Assembly (NCBI GenBank): GCA_030753265.1
Contig: JASMCQ010000022.1
Location: 1-64,000, forward strand
DNA length: 64,000 nucleotides
Direction: 5' to 3'
DNA from: Dehalococcoidia bacterium
Lineage (GTDB): Bacteria; Chloroflexota; Dehalococcoidia; UBA3495
The translations under genes and the position numbers were made by a program. Positions 27,807 through 36,832 of the stretch are shown piece after piece. The notes beneath the pieces were generated by a model. It saw only the letters and a program-made list of their open reading frames with translations, was not told the origin of the DNA and made no database searches. The number at the start of each line of letters is the position of its first letter. Positions within the stretch are counted from its first letter, which is position 1.

Positions 27807-28595
27807 GTGGAGCCGTGGGACTTGCCCACGGCAAGGGACGCTGATGAGCCTGTATTGCCAAGTCGAATGCCGCTGCCGGTGGCCCAGATGACCACGGGTG
27901 GCAGCGCGGTGTCGGTTACGGTGGTGGCGGTCGGCCCCGGGGACGGCCGCCTGCTGACCTTGCGGGGTCAGCAGGTCCTGCGGGAGGCCGGCCTGGTGGC
28001 GGGGTTCAACACGGTGCTGGACGTGGTCCGGCCCTGGCTGGACCATGCCGAGGTGTGCCCCATGAGCTACCGGGATCAAGAAGAGGTCCTGGAGTATGCC
28101 GTGGGCCAGGCCCGGAAGGGCCGGCGCTGTGTTGTTTGCTGCTGGGGCGATCTGAACGTGTCGGCCCGGGAGTTGCTGGAACGCGTCAAGGGCCGGGTCG
28201 ACAACGTGGAACTGGTACCGGGCATCAGCTCGGTGCAGGTGGCCTGCGCCCGATCGGGCATATCCCTCGAGGACGCGCTGTTCATCACCCTCCACAAGCG
28301 CGGGGACACCGGAGGTGACCTGGACGAGCTGGAGCACTACCTCCGCGAGGGACGCCGCCACGTGATCCTGATTCCCCGGCCCTGGGACTTGATGCCCGCC
28401 GCCATCGCCAAGCGACTTCTGGAGTCCGGCATTTCTGGTCAGCGCTCGGTGACCGTCTACCAACGCCTCTCCCTGGACGGCGAACAGCGGTGGGACGGCG
28501 CGTTGGACGAGTGCGCCGCCGTTGCGGAGGAATTCAGCGATCTGACGATGATGGTATTTTGGCAGGCCCAGCCGGCCGCCGACGGTCCGCGGTGA
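27807..28595 (+). CDS. cbiE: Precorrin-6Y C5,15-methyltransferase subunit CbiE
   Basis: A SAM-dependent tetrapyrrole methyltransferase of corrin synthesis, corresponding to the N-terminal half of CobL. VVAVGPGDGRLLTLRG is the family's N-terminal glycine-rich loop, and PGISSVQVACARSGI the conserved central segment. The usual GDPGFY loop is changed to WGDLNVSA. No CbiT (decarboxylating) domain is fused or adjacent, so it must be elsewhere or absent. The GTG at 27807 has CGGAGA upstream; the ATG at 27888 starts nearer the fold and is an equally plausible start. It is the first gene behind the riboswitch. Confidence 0.88.
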   Translation: MEPWDLPTARDADEPVLPSRMPLPVAQMTTGGSAVSVTVVAVGPGDGRLLTLRGQQVLREAGLVAGFNTVLDVVRPWLDHAEVCPMSYRDQEEVLEYAVGQARKGRRCVVCCWGDLNVSARELLERVKGRVDNVELVPGISSVQVACARSGISLEDALFITLHKRGDTGGDLDELEHYLREGRRHVILIPRPWDLMPAAIAKRLLESGISGQRSVTVYQRLSLDGEQRWDGALDECAAVAEEFSDLTMMVFWQAQPAADGPR

Positions 28596-28604
28596 GAGTG
28601 ACCC

Positions 28605-31600
28605 GTGGCTGATCTGAAGACCATACTGTTCGTCACCACCGCCGACACGGACCTGCTAACCGCCGACCGCGCGCTGGCCGGTATCTCTCTCCCCGGCTTC
28701 CCCCAGGTGCGGGCCTTCAACCCCGCCGCGCTCAGCACCCCGGAGGCCCGAGACGAGCTGCTCCGCGCCGCGGGCCAGGCCAGCGTGGTGCTGCTGCGCT
28801 TGCTGGGCGGGAAACGGGCCATGCCCGAAACCTTCGAGCCGCTGGTCCAGGTCTGCCGTTCCCGGAAGGTGCCCCTGATCGCCTGCCCCGGACACGAGGA
28901 GTGGGATGAGGACCTGGTGGCCGCCTGCTCGGCGCCGGCGGCAGAGGTGGAGACTGTTTTTTCCTACCTGATGCGCGGCGGCGTCCGCAACATCAGGCAC
29001 CTCTTTCTTTTCCTCAGCGATACCTACCTGGGGACCGGCTTCGGCGCAGAGGCCCCGGCGCCCCTGCCCTGGGAGGGCATCTATCATCCCGACGTAATCG
29101 GGGAAATCGATGTTGAGGCCTTCGAGCGGCAACGCTTTCAGCCGGGGCGGCCTGGCGTCGCCGTTCTCTTCTACCGGGCCCACTGGATGAGCGGAAACCT
29201 GCAGGGCGTGGACGCCCTGATCCGCCGGCTGGAGACCCTTGGCGCCAACGTGTTGCCGGTGTTTTCCTACAGCCTGAAACACAGTCCCGAGGGCGACGGA
29301 CAGGCGCTCCGGACTTTCTCCGAGTTCCTTTCCCGCCCCGACGGCTCGCCTCGGGTCGACTGCGTGATCAACACCATGGGCATGGCGATGGGGGAGTTGA
29401 GCAAAGAGGGGCCCACCATCGCCTCCGGATGGGCGGCAGCCCATCTGGAGCGGCTGAACGTGCCCATCATCCAGGGCATCGTCAGCACCGGGACCGAGGA
29501 AGCTTGGCAGGAAAGCTCCCTGGGGTTGGGCCCCATCGACACGGCGATGAGCGTGGCCCTGCCGGAGTTCGACGGGCGCATCATCTCGGTCCCCATATCG
29601 TTTAAAGAAGAGAGCGGCGCCCCGCAGTCCAGCCGGATGGACGCACGGTTGCAGCGGTACATGCCCCGGGAAGACCGGGTGGACCATGTGGCTCGGCTGG
29701 CCATCAAGTGGGCCGGCCTTCGCTCGAAACCCAACTCCGAGAAACGCGTCGCCATCATGTTGAGCAACTACCCCACCAAAGACGCCCGGATCGGCAACGC
29801 CGTGGGCCTCGATACCCCGGCCTCAGTGGTTCGCCTTCTCCACGCGCTCAAATGGGCCGGGTACCACGTGACCGGTATTCCCGAAAGCGGCGACGCCCTG
29901 GTGCATAGCATCGTAGAGCGATGCAGCAACGACCAGGACTCCCTGACCGAAGAGCAGCTCCGGCTGGCCGTGGGCCACGTGGAGGCCCGTCAATATGGGC
30001 AGTGGTTCCAGGGCTTCCCGGATACGGTCAAAGAGGAACTCCTGGAGGCCTGGGGCGAGCCGCCGGGACAGGTATACCGCACCAACGGCCGCCTGGCCGT
30101 GGCCGGCATCGAGTTGGGCAACGTTTTCGTCGGCCTCCAGCCGCCACGGGGGTTCGGGCAAAACCCGATAGCCATCTACCACAGCCCCGATCTACCGCCC
30201 ACCCACCACTATATTGCCTACTACCGGTGGATCCGGGACGTGTTTCGGGCCGACGCCATGGTCCATGTGGGCAAGCATGGCACCCTGGAATGGCTGCCCG
30301 GCAAAGGCATCGGCCTGTCCGCCGCCTGCTACCCCGAGCTAGCCCTTCAGGACCTGCCCCTATTCTATCCATTCATCATCAACGACCCCGGTGAGGGCGC
30401 CCAGGCCAAACGGCGCGCCCACGCCACCATCATCGACCACCTAATTCCCGCTATGACCACCGCCGACAGCTACGGCGACATCGCCCGGCTGGAGCAACTG
30501 CTGGACGAGCACTACCAGTGCCAGACCCTGGACCCGGCCAAGCTTCCCCTCTTGGAAGCCCAGATATGGGAGCTGATCGAGCAGGCGGAGCTGCACCGGG
30601 ACCTGGGGGTGAACTCCCAACCCGATGACTTCGCCCAGTTCATTCTGGAGATCGACGGCTACATCTGCGAGCTGAAGGATGCCCAGATCAAAGACGGCCT
30701 CCATACCCTAGGCGAGGTGCCCCAAGGCGAGCAGCTCGTCGGGCTGCTCAGCTCCTTGAGCCGCCTGGATAGCAGCGTAGTGCCCAGTCTGAGAAGGTCG
30801 TTGGCCGAGGCGCTGGGGCTGGACTACGACGGTCTCCTGTCCGACCCGGGCCTTCCCTTGGAAGGTGAAGTATCCCCGGTCCTGGCCCGCTTGGAGCAAG
30901 ACGGTCCGGTGCGGACTCGCGGCGACGTGGTGGAGCGTTTGGAGCTGCTGGGCCGGCGGGCTTACAGCGAGCTGTTAGACCGGGACTTTGCGCCGGAACA
31001 GGTACCGCAAGTGGTCGCCGGGCTTCTGGATAAACCCGATCCCCAGACGGAGATGGTGTTGACCTACGCGGCGCAGACCGTCTATCCGGCTCTGCTGCGG
31101 ACCACCGATGAGATAGATAACCTGCTCCGGGGGCTGGAGGGTCAATTCGTTCCGGCCGGCCCCAGCGGGGCGCCCACCCGTGGCATGGCCAACATCCTGC
31201 CCACGGGCCGAAACTTCTACTCGGTGGACCCGAGAACGATCCCCTCTCCCGCCGCCTGGGAGACGGGGAAGAGGCTGGCCGAGGCGCTGCTGGAAAAGTA
31301 TCTGAAGGAGGAAGGCTCTTACCCGGAGATGGTCGGGCTGGTGGTCTGGGGGACGTCGGCAATGCGAACCCATGGGGACGACATCGCCCAGATCCTTCAC
31401 CTTCTCGGAGTCCGGCCCATTTGGCAACCGGAGAGCCGCCGGGTCATGGGTTTGGAGCCCATCCCGTTGGCCGAGTTGGGGCATCCGCGTATCGACGTTA
31501 CCGTGCGGATCAGCGGCTTCTTCCGGGACGCCTTCCCCAACTTGATCAACCTGCTGGACCAGGCGGTGGAGATGGTGGCCGCCCTGGACGAGTCGCCTGA

Positions 31601-32471
31601 AGAGAACCTGGTGGTCAAACACCTCCGTGAAGACCTGGCAAAGGATGGAGCCAAAAGTGGGGATGAAGGACCATCGGGCACGTCCCAGGAGGGCGAAACC
31701 GGCCCCTCCGGCCGGGCTGCCTCCCTCTACCGGATTTTTGGCAGCAAGCCGGGGACCTACGGGGCGGGCATCTTGCCCCTCCTGGACGAGCGAAACTGGG
31801 AGACGACCCAGGACCTGGCCGAGGTGTACACCGCGTGGGGTGGGTACGCCTATACCCAGCAGGAGCATGGGGTGAACGCCCGGCAGGAGTTCCGGCGCCG
31901 GTTCAGCCAGATAGTGGTCGCGGCCAAGAACCAGGACAACCGGGAGCACGATATCTTCGACAGCGACGACTACATGCAGTACCACGGCGGCATGATCGCC
32001 ACGGTCCGCGCCCTGACCGGCCGCAACCCCCGGCAGTACTTCGGCGACAACTCCGACCCGTCCCGCGCCCAGGTCAGAGACCTGGAGGATGAGGCCCGGC
32101 GGGTGTTTCGGAGCCGCGTGGTGAACCCCAAGTGGATCGACTCCATGAAGCGCCACGGCTACAAGGGCGCCTTCGAGCTGGCCGCCACCGTTGACTACAT
32201 GTTCGGCTACGACGCCACCGCCCAGATGGTGGACGATTGGATGTACGAGGACCTTACTGAAAGCTACGTCCTGGACCCGGAGACGCGTCAGTTCTTCCAG
32301 GAAAGCAACCCCTGGGCGCTGAAAGGAATCGTGGAGAGGCTCCTGGAAGCCATCGAGCGGGGCCTCTGGGAGGAGCCGCCGCCGGACATGCGGAAGAAAC
32401 TGGAGGATATGTACCTGCAACTGGAGGCCGACCTGGAAGCCCGGCAGGAGAGACCGCCCGGCCCAGGATGA
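28605..32471 (+). CDS. cobN: Cobaltochelatase large subunit CobN
   Basis: The 1288-residue tetrapyrrole-binding subunit of the ATP-dependent chelatase that inserts cobalt into hydrogenobyrinate diamide; homologous to ChlH/BchH. Family motifs include MVHVGKHGTLEWLPGKG, the LPTGRNFYSVDPR segment and, near the C-terminus, HEHDIFDSDDYMQYHGGM-like sequence (REHDIFDSDDYMQYHGGM). A short hydrophilic insert rich in Ser, Gly and Glu lies around residue 1020-1040. The context (cbiE before it, cobalt transport and ChlID after it, B12 riboswitch) favours cobalt over magnesium. Start is GTG 9 bp after cbiE. Confidence 0.95.
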   Translation: MADLKTILFVTTADTDLLTADRALAGISLPGFPQVRAFNPAALSTPEARDELLRAAGQASVVLLRLLGGKRAMPETFEPLVQVCRSRKVPLIACPGHEEWDEDLVAACSAPAAEVETVFSYLMRGGVRNIRHLFLFLSDTYLGTGFGAEAPAPLPWEGIYHPDVIGEIDVEAFERQRFQPGRPGVAVLFYRAHWMSGNLQGVDALIRRLETLGANVLPVFSYSLKHSPEGDGQALRTFSEFLSRPDGSPRVDCVINTMGMAMGELSKEGPTIASGWAAAHLERLNVPIIQGIVSTGTEEAWQESSLGLGPIDTAMSVALPEFDGRIISVPISFKEESGAPQSSRMDARLQRYMPREDRVDHVARLAIKWAGLRSKPNSEKRVAIMLSNYPTKDARIGNAVGLDTPASVVRLLHALKWAGYHVTGIPESGDALVHSIVERCSNDQDSLTEEQLRLAVGHVEARQYGQWFQGFPDTVKEELLEAWGEPPGQVYRTNGRLAVAGIELGNVFVGLQPPRGFGQNPIAIYHSPDLPPTHHYIAYYRWIRDVFRADAMVHVGKHGTLEWLPGKGIGLSAACYPELALQDLPLFYPFIINDPGEGAQAKRRAHATIIDHLIPAMTTADSYGDIARLEQLLDEHYQCQTLDPAKLPLLEAQIWELIEQAELHRDLGVNSQPDDFAQFILEIDGYICELKDAQIKDGLHTLGEVPQGEQLVGLLSSLSRLDSSVVPSLRRSLAEALGLDYDGLLSDPGLPLEGEVSPVLARLEQDGPVRTRGDVVERLELLGRRAYSELLDRDFAPEQVPQVVAGLLDKPDPQTEMVLTYAAQTVYPALLRTTDEIDNLLRGLEGQFVPAGPSGAPTRGMANILPTGRNFYSVDPRTIPSPAAWETGKRLAEALLEKYLKEEGSYPEMVGLVVWGTSAMRTHGDDIAQILHLLGVRPIWQPESRRVMGLEPIPLAELGHPRIDVTVRISGFFRDAFPNLINLLDQAVEMVAALDESPEENLVVKHLREDLAKDGAKSGDEGPSGTSQEGETGPSGRAASLYRIFGSKPGTYGAGILPLLDERNWETTQDLAEVYTAWGGYAYTQQEHGVNARQEFRRRFSQIVVAAKNQDNREHDIFDSDDYMQYHGGMIATVRALTGRNPRQYFGDNSDPSRAQVRDLEDEARRVFRSRVVNPKWIDSMKRHGYKGAFELAATVDYMFGYDATAQMVDDWMYEDLTESYVLDPETRQFFQESNPWALKGIVERLLEAIERGLWEEPPPDMRKKLEDMYLQLEADLEARQERPPGPG

Positions 32472-32665
32472 AGATGACGCGGGCCGCCCGTCGAGCCGGC
32501 CTGCCGGACCGCCCTTTTGTCAAAACCAGCGCAGTCCACGCAATAAGGGGGGTGATGCCTACGCGAATGGTTCGGCCCACGACGATTGGAAGGCCCGTCG
32601 TCGCCCTGCCGGTCTTCAGCAGGGGAGTCTCAGGACTGAATGACCCTGTGGAAAAGGAGAGAGAT

Positions 32666-32872
32666 ATGCTGGATGCACTACGGGGTGGCCTAGGCGAAAG
32701 AGATGTTTCCAGATGGCTGCCGTGGGTTCTCGGAGCAGTGGTGCTGCTCTACATCATCGGCTACGTGGACGGCACCGTTCACGGAGCAGTGCTGGGCAGT
32801 ACCGGCGCTAATCTGGGCTACGTGCACGAGTTCTTCCATCATGCACGCCACGTAGCCATGATGTGCCACTAG
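32666..32872 (+). CDS. cbtB: Cobalt transporter subunit CbtB
   Basis: A 68-residue protein with one membrane helix (about residues 17-34, WLPWVLGAVVLLYIIGYV) and a His-rich C-terminus (HEFFHHARHVAMMCH), the hallmark of CbtB, where histidines probably bind the metal. The ATG at 32666 is preceded by AAGGAG; the frame runs further upstream but that part overlaps the cobN end and is low-complexity. CbtB acts together with CbtA, which is encoded downstream after a gap full of repeats. Confidence 0.85.
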   Translation: MLDALRGGLGERDVSRWLPWVLGAVVLLYIIGYVDGTVHGAVLGSTGANLGYVHEFFHHARHVAMMCH

Positions 32873-33077
32873 AGAGCCATCGGGCTTCGTCGCACGGTTA
32901 GGAAGTTTCTCGGAAGTCACCGGGAAGTGGGCCCCCTGCCGTTCAAGATAGACGGCGGGGGCGCCCATGAACCGATCCGATAGCTTGCCGCGGTGGGTTC
33001 GACAAGATCACCACAAGCAGGCACTATTAGCGTGCCCTGAGCCTGTCGGGGGCAGAGCCTGAGCCCCGGTAAGGATT

Positions 33078-33211
33078 CTAGTACTCAGTCAGCTTAAATC
33101 TGCGAATTGTCATTCTGAGCGAAGCGAAGAATCTCAGCGCAACAATGAGATTCTTCGTCGCTCTGCTCCTCAGAATGACATCCTGCCAAAGCCAAGTTGA
33201 CTGAGTACTAG
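33078..33211. repeat. 134-bp palindromic MITE-like element
   Basis: The ends CTAGTACTCAGTCA (33078-33091) and TGACTGAGTACTAG (33198-33211) are perfect inverted repeats, extendable to 18 bp with one mismatch. Inside, GTCATTCTGAGCG and a CAGAATGAC arm form a second long inverted repeat. It encodes no protein, so it would be mobilised only in trans. Confidence 0.75.
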
Positions 33212-33254
33212 GCACTTGTTCAATGACTTGTAGACGGATTCTTGCCGCCCGGTC

Positions 33255-33336
33255 CGTCATCCAGGCGAAGCCTGGGATACAGCCAACGTTTCACTGGATC
33301 CTAGTCACTGGATTACGGCCTTCGCCGGAATGATGG
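33255..33336. repeat. Inverted repeat, GGCGAAGGCC family
   Basis: GTCATCCAGGCGAAGCCTGG on the left and a CGGCCTTCGCCGGAATGA arm on the right are imperfect inverted copies of one motif. The same motif is the core of the elements at 47156-47301 and 51256-51403, but the outer ends here are diverged. Confidence 0.6.
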
Positions 33337-33508
33337 TCGCGGGGAGGGGATGTCGCATCATTTGTCGAGATTGGGCTATTCTCAAGAAAATCCGCCGGCA
33401 ATGCTCCGCTCTCCCTCCCGCCCGGGTCCGGGCACTCCTCAGGCGAGATGGGTTTTGGGGAGAAGGGGTTGACGGGATGTTCATACGCGCTGGGGTTGAG
33501 GTATCATC

Positions 33509-34318
33509 GTGCCAAGGCTGATGTTCATAGCAATGGTGGCGGGGCTCGTTGCCGGCCTTCTGGTTGGTGGGTTCCACAACCTGTTTACCGTGCCCGTAAT
33601 GGAGCGGGCCATGGTCCTCGAGGAAGAAAGGGCGGCGGCCGAGACTGTTCTAGCAGAGGCCGGTAATGACGAGGGACCCCAGGTTTCCCTGGGAGTCCAG
33701 CGTGTCGGCTTGGTCGTAGGCACCGGCCTGTACGGCCTGATTCTGGGACTCCTCTTTGCCGGGGGGTATTCCCTGCTGCACCGCATCGCTCCCGGCTGGC
33801 AGCCGTTGGCGGTGGCCGTGGTGATCGGCGCGCTGGGTTTCTGGGCCCTATCGCTACTCCCGTTCATAAAATTCCCGCTCAATCCGCCCGGGGTAGGAGA
33901 TGAGAGCACCCTCATTCAGCGGCAGGGATACCAGACCCTTTTTATGGCCCTGTCCGTCGTCGGCGCGACGGGGCTACTCCTTGCTTTGCACCAGGTGAGT
34001 TCGCAGGTGGCCCTGGCGGCCCAACGTATTTGGCTCTACCTGGCGGTGCTGTTGGGGTATGCCGCGTTCGTCCTGATAATCGCGTTTGCCACGCCGGGCA
34101 ACCCTGATCCGGTACCGGTACCGATCGACCTGCTGGAGCTGTTCCGGACGCTGACCATGATCGGGCAATTCCTCCTTTGGGCGTTGCTCGCGGCGGGGGT
34201 GGTCCTAGCGTTGATGTGGTTCCAATGGCGAGCGCAGCCCGCGCGGTTTGACGCGGCCTCCGATGAATCCGGGAGACCGGCGGTCCACCCAGAATCCAAT
34301 AGAAGGACGAGCAGTTAG
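33509..34318 (+). CDS. cbtA: Cobalt transporter subunit CbtA
   Basis: A 269-residue membrane protein with about five or six hydrophobic segments. The N-terminus (MFIAMVAGLVAGLLVGGFHN) and the following acidic helix (VMERAMVLEEERAAAE) are typical of CbtA. The family is found almost only next to CbtB or B12 genes and is thought to import cobalt. The start is a GTG. It ends 3 bp before the chelatase subunit gene. The C-terminal 30 residues are polar and cytoplasmic-looking. Confidence 0.82.
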   Translation: MPRLMFIAMVAGLVAGLLVGGFHNLFTVPVMERAMVLEEERAAAETVLAEAGNDEGPQVSLGVQRVGLVVGTGLYGLILGLLFAGGYSLLHRIAPGWQPLAVAVVIGALGFWALSLLPFIKFPLNPPGVGDESTLIQRQGYQTLFMALSVVGATGLLLALHQVSSQVALAAQRIWLYLAVLLGYAAFVLIIAFATPGNPDPVPVPIDLLELFRTLTMIGQFLLWALLAAGVVLALMWFQWRAQPARFDAASDESGRPAVHPESNRRTSS

Positions 34319-34321
34319 CCA

Positions 34322-36529
34322 GTGACCGAAAATAATATCCAACAGCCATCGGAGCCCCGCTTCCCCTTCACCGCCATAGTCGGGCAGACCGCGATGAAGC
34401 GGGCCCTGTTGCTCAACGCCGTCAACCCCAAGATCGGCGGGGTGCTGATCCGCGGCAAGAAGGGGACCGCCAAGTCCACGGCGGTACGCTCCCTGGCCGC
34501 CCTGCTGCCAGAGGTAGCCGTCCTCCAGGGCTGTCCGTACAGTTGCGCCCCCGACGCCCGGCAGGGCCTTTGCCAGTGGTGCCAATCGGGGAGCAACGAT
34601 AATCCGGCGGTGATCCGGCAGGTGCGGATTGTGGAGTTGCCGGTGGGCGCCACCGAGGACCGGCTGGTCGGCTCCCTGGACATCGAGCAGGCCATCAAGA
34701 CCGGGACCCGCAGCTTTGAACCCGGCCTCATCGCCGCCACCCACCGGGGTATCCTGTACATTGACGAGGTCAACCTCCTGAACGACCACCTGGTGGACGT
34801 GCTGCTGGACGCGGCGGCCATGGGCCGGAATTACGTCGAGCGGGAAGGCGTTTCGGTCAGCCACGCCGCCGACTTCATCCTGGTCGGGACCATGAACCCG
34901 GAGGAGGGCGACCTGCGCCCCCAGCTTCTGGACCGTTTCGGTCTGGCCGTGGAGGTGGATGGGGCCTTGCCCGCCGAGGAGAGGCGCGAGGTGGTCCTGC
35001 GGCGCATCGCCTACGAGGCCGACCCCTTCCGGTTCATGGGCGAGTGGCGGAAGGCGGAGGAGCGGGAGAGGGCGCGGTTGCTTCGGAGCCGGCAGCGCTT
35101 GGCCCAGGTCGAGGTTGGCAGTGACATCCTGGAGCTGATAACGGATATCTGTGCCGAGTACCAGGTCGATGGGCTGCGGGGCGATATCGTGATGTACAAA
35201 ACCGCCGGCACCATCGCGGCCTACGAGGGCAGGATCAATGTTACCGCGGAGGACGTCAAGGAAGCCGCCCGGCTGGCCCTGCTCCACCGGCAACGCCGCC
35301 AGCCTTTCCAGCAGCCCAACCTGGTCACCGAACAGCTGGATACCATGATTGATGAGTTTCAGCAGCAGCAACGCCAGCGAGAGCCGGCGGACTCGCCGGC
35401 CGATTTTTCCCAGGACCAGGCCGACGGTGACTCGGACCCCTCTGACTTAGATAGCCCGGACCTCTCTCCACCCGAGGAACCTGATCCCGAGGGGCCCGGC
35501 CCCGAGGGTCCCGGAAATCAGGAACAGCAGTTCGAGGTGGGAAACCCCTTCTCCGTTCGTGCCCTAGAGGTGCAGCCGCCGGATGAGCGCGCCCGGCAGT
35601 CGGCCGGGAGGAGGAGCAAAACGGTCAGCGGCACCTCCGCCGGGCGCTACGTGGGCGCCAGGGTCCCCCAGGGCGCGGTATCCGACCTGGCCTTGGACGC
35701 CACCCTGCGGGCGGCCGCTCCCAATCAAAGACGCCGCCGCGAAGACCAATCCTCCCCCCATGGCGTCGCCCCTTCTCCTCTCCGTTTCGAAGGAGGGACC
35801 AAGGGGAGTCCGGACCCCCCCCGGTCCGGCCCGGCCCTTCTGCTTGAACCCTGGGACGTGCGGGAAAAAGTGCGGGAGACCAAAACCGGAAGCCTGATAC
35901 TCTTCGTCGTCGACGCCAGCGGCTCCATGGGCGCCCAACGGCGGATGGTGGCGGTCAAGGGGGCCGTCCTCTCCCTGCTCCTGGACGCCTACCAGCGCCG
36001 GGACCGGGTGGGATTGATTGCCTTCCGGGGTACCACGGCGGAGCTGCTGCTGCCCCCCACCAACAGCGTGGAGCTGGCCCAGACGCATCTGTCGGAGATG
36101 CCCACCGGCGGGAGGACCCCGTTGAGCTGGGGGCTTCACCTGGCGCTACAGGTGATTGAGGCGGAGAAGATGAAGGACCGGGACGTCGTGCCCCTGGTGG
36201 TGCTGCTGTCCGACGGGCGGGCCAACGTCACCCTGGCGCAACAGGCCGGCCCGGCTGACGTTGGAGAGGATAGCCCAACGGCCACCGAAGTCAAAGATGT
36301 TGCCTCTCTGTTCAAGGAGAATCGCATCACGTCGGTGGTCATCGATACCGAGGACGGCTTCATCAAGATGGGGCTGGCCCGGCCCATCGCCGAGGCCATG
36401 GGCGCGAGGTGCCTGCGGCTGGAAGAGCTGCGGGCGGAAGGCCTGGCCCAAGCGGTCCGCCTCCAGCTACCTACCGCCGGCCCACCGGACCCGATGCCAG
36501 AGGAAGAGCCCGAAACGGGATTGACCTGA
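34322..36529 (+). CDS. ChlI-ChlD fused chelatase subunit (AAA+ and VWA domains)
   Basis: The 735-residue motor subunit expected to work with CobN. Residues 15-345 are an AAA+ ATPase of the ChlI type: Walker A GKKGTAKST at 45-53, four cysteines (71, 75, 84, 87) in CPYSC…LCQWC, and Walker B GILYIDEVNLL. Residues about 350-500 form a linker rich in Gln, Asp, Pro and Glu. Residues from 525 on are a VWA domain with the MIDAS motif DASGSMG at 531-537. It replaces separate CobS and CobT. A magnesium chelatase role is unlikely, as no bacteriochlorophyll gene is near. Part of the linker is encoded by a palindromic stretch (35769-35806). Confidence 0.92.
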   Translation: MTENNIQQPSEPRFPFTAIVGQTAMKRALLLNAVNPKIGGVLIRGKKGTAKSTAVRSLAALLPEVAVLQGCPYSCAPDARQGLCQWCQSGSNDNPAVIRQVRIVELPVGATEDRLVGSLDIEQAIKTGTRSFEPGLIAATHRGILYIDEVNLLNDHLVDVLLDAAAMGRNYVEREGVSVSHAADFILVGTMNPEEGDLRPQLLDRFGLAVEVDGALPAEERREVVLRRIAYEADPFRFMGEWRKAEERERARLLRSRQRLAQVEVGSDILELITDICAEYQVDGLRGDIVMYKTAGTIAAYEGRINVTAEDVKEAARLALLHRQRRQPFQQPNLVTEQLDTMIDEFQQQQRQREPADSPADFSQDQADGDSDPSDLDSPDLSPPEEPDPEGPGPEGPGNQEQQFEVGNPFSVRALEVQPPDERARQSAGRRSKTVSGTSAGRYVGARVPQGAVSDLALDATLRAAAPNQRRRREDQSSPHGVAPSPLRFEGGTKGSPDPPRSGPALLLEPWDVREKVRETKTGSLILFVVDASGSMGAQRRMVAVKGAVLSLLLDAYQRRDRVGLIAFRGTTAELLLPPTNSVELAQTHLSEMPTGGRTPLSWGLHLALQVIEAEKMKDRDVVPLVVLLSDGRANVTLAQQAGPADVGEDSPTATEVKDVASLFKENRITSVVIDTEDGFIKMGLARPIAEAMGARCLRLEELRAEGLAQAVRLQLPTAGPPDPMPEEEPETGLT
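35769..35806. repeat. REP-like palindrome inside the ChlID linker
   Basis: CCCCTT-CTCCT pairs with AGGAG-(gacc)-AAGGGG. The arms resemble intergenic repeats of this genome, and the encoded residues fall in the disordered linker of the chelatase subunit. Confidence 0.4.
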
Positions 36530-36595
36530 CCCTCACCCAGCCCAAGCTTCGCTAGGGCATCCCTCTCCCAATGGGAGAGGGAACGAGGGTGAGGG
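36530..36595. repeat. 66-bp REP-like hairpin, copy 1
   Basis: CCCTCACCC at one end pairs with GGGTGAGGG at the other, with an inner CCCTCTCCC/GGGAGAGGG stem. It starts directly after the ChlID stop. The same 66-bp element occurs in the opposite direction at 55038-55103 with about ten differences. It could act as a hairpin terminator for the B12 operon. Confidence 0.75.
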
Positions 36596-36661
36596 TATCG
36601 CCGGCAACCAAATACCCCCGCCCGAAGCGTTGATCCGTGCAACCAGCAAGCTTTCCTCCGT

Positions 36662-36693
36662 CCCCCTTTGGTAAAGGGGGATTAGGGGGATTT
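36662..36693. repeat. CCCCCTTTGGTAAAGGGGG repeat, copy 1
   Basis: An 8-bp perfect stem with a 3-nt loop, followed by ATTAGGGGGATTT. A second copy is at 48926-48958. Confidence 0.7.
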
Positions 36694-36796
36694 CCTCCAC
36701 CCACCAGCAGTAAACGGCCGCCCCCCAGTCCACCAATGTTTACATCGGCAAAGGGACTTGGTACCCTCTAAGTCGAGATCAGCCTGCGGCCTTCGA

Positions 36797-36821
36797 AGCT
36801 GATCGCTGAAAGCTGATAGCT
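36797..36821. repeat. GCTGATNGCTGA repeat upstream of glyS
   Basis: Three near-identical GCTGA units (AGCTGATCGCTGAAAGCTGA and continuing). It lies immediately before the AGGAGG ribosome-binding site of glyS. Related units lie at 38208, 41882, 42759 and 46311. Confidence 0.6.
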
Positions 36822-36832
36822 AGGAGGATCTC

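Larger units (their letters stand above)
32873..33508. other. Intergenic region with repeats, 636 bp
   Basis: This gap splits cbtB from cbtA. It holds the 134-bp palindromic element at 33078-33211 and a second inverted repeat at 33255-33336, listed separately. A fragment near 33030-33060 (CCCTGAGCCTGTCGG) resembles the repeat at 57771-57878. No gene is supported. Confidence 0.6.

Noticed and set aside
32468..32665. N-terminal part of the CbtB reading frame
   Set aside because: Overlaps the cobN end, has no family match, and a strong AAGGAG supports the ATG at 32666.
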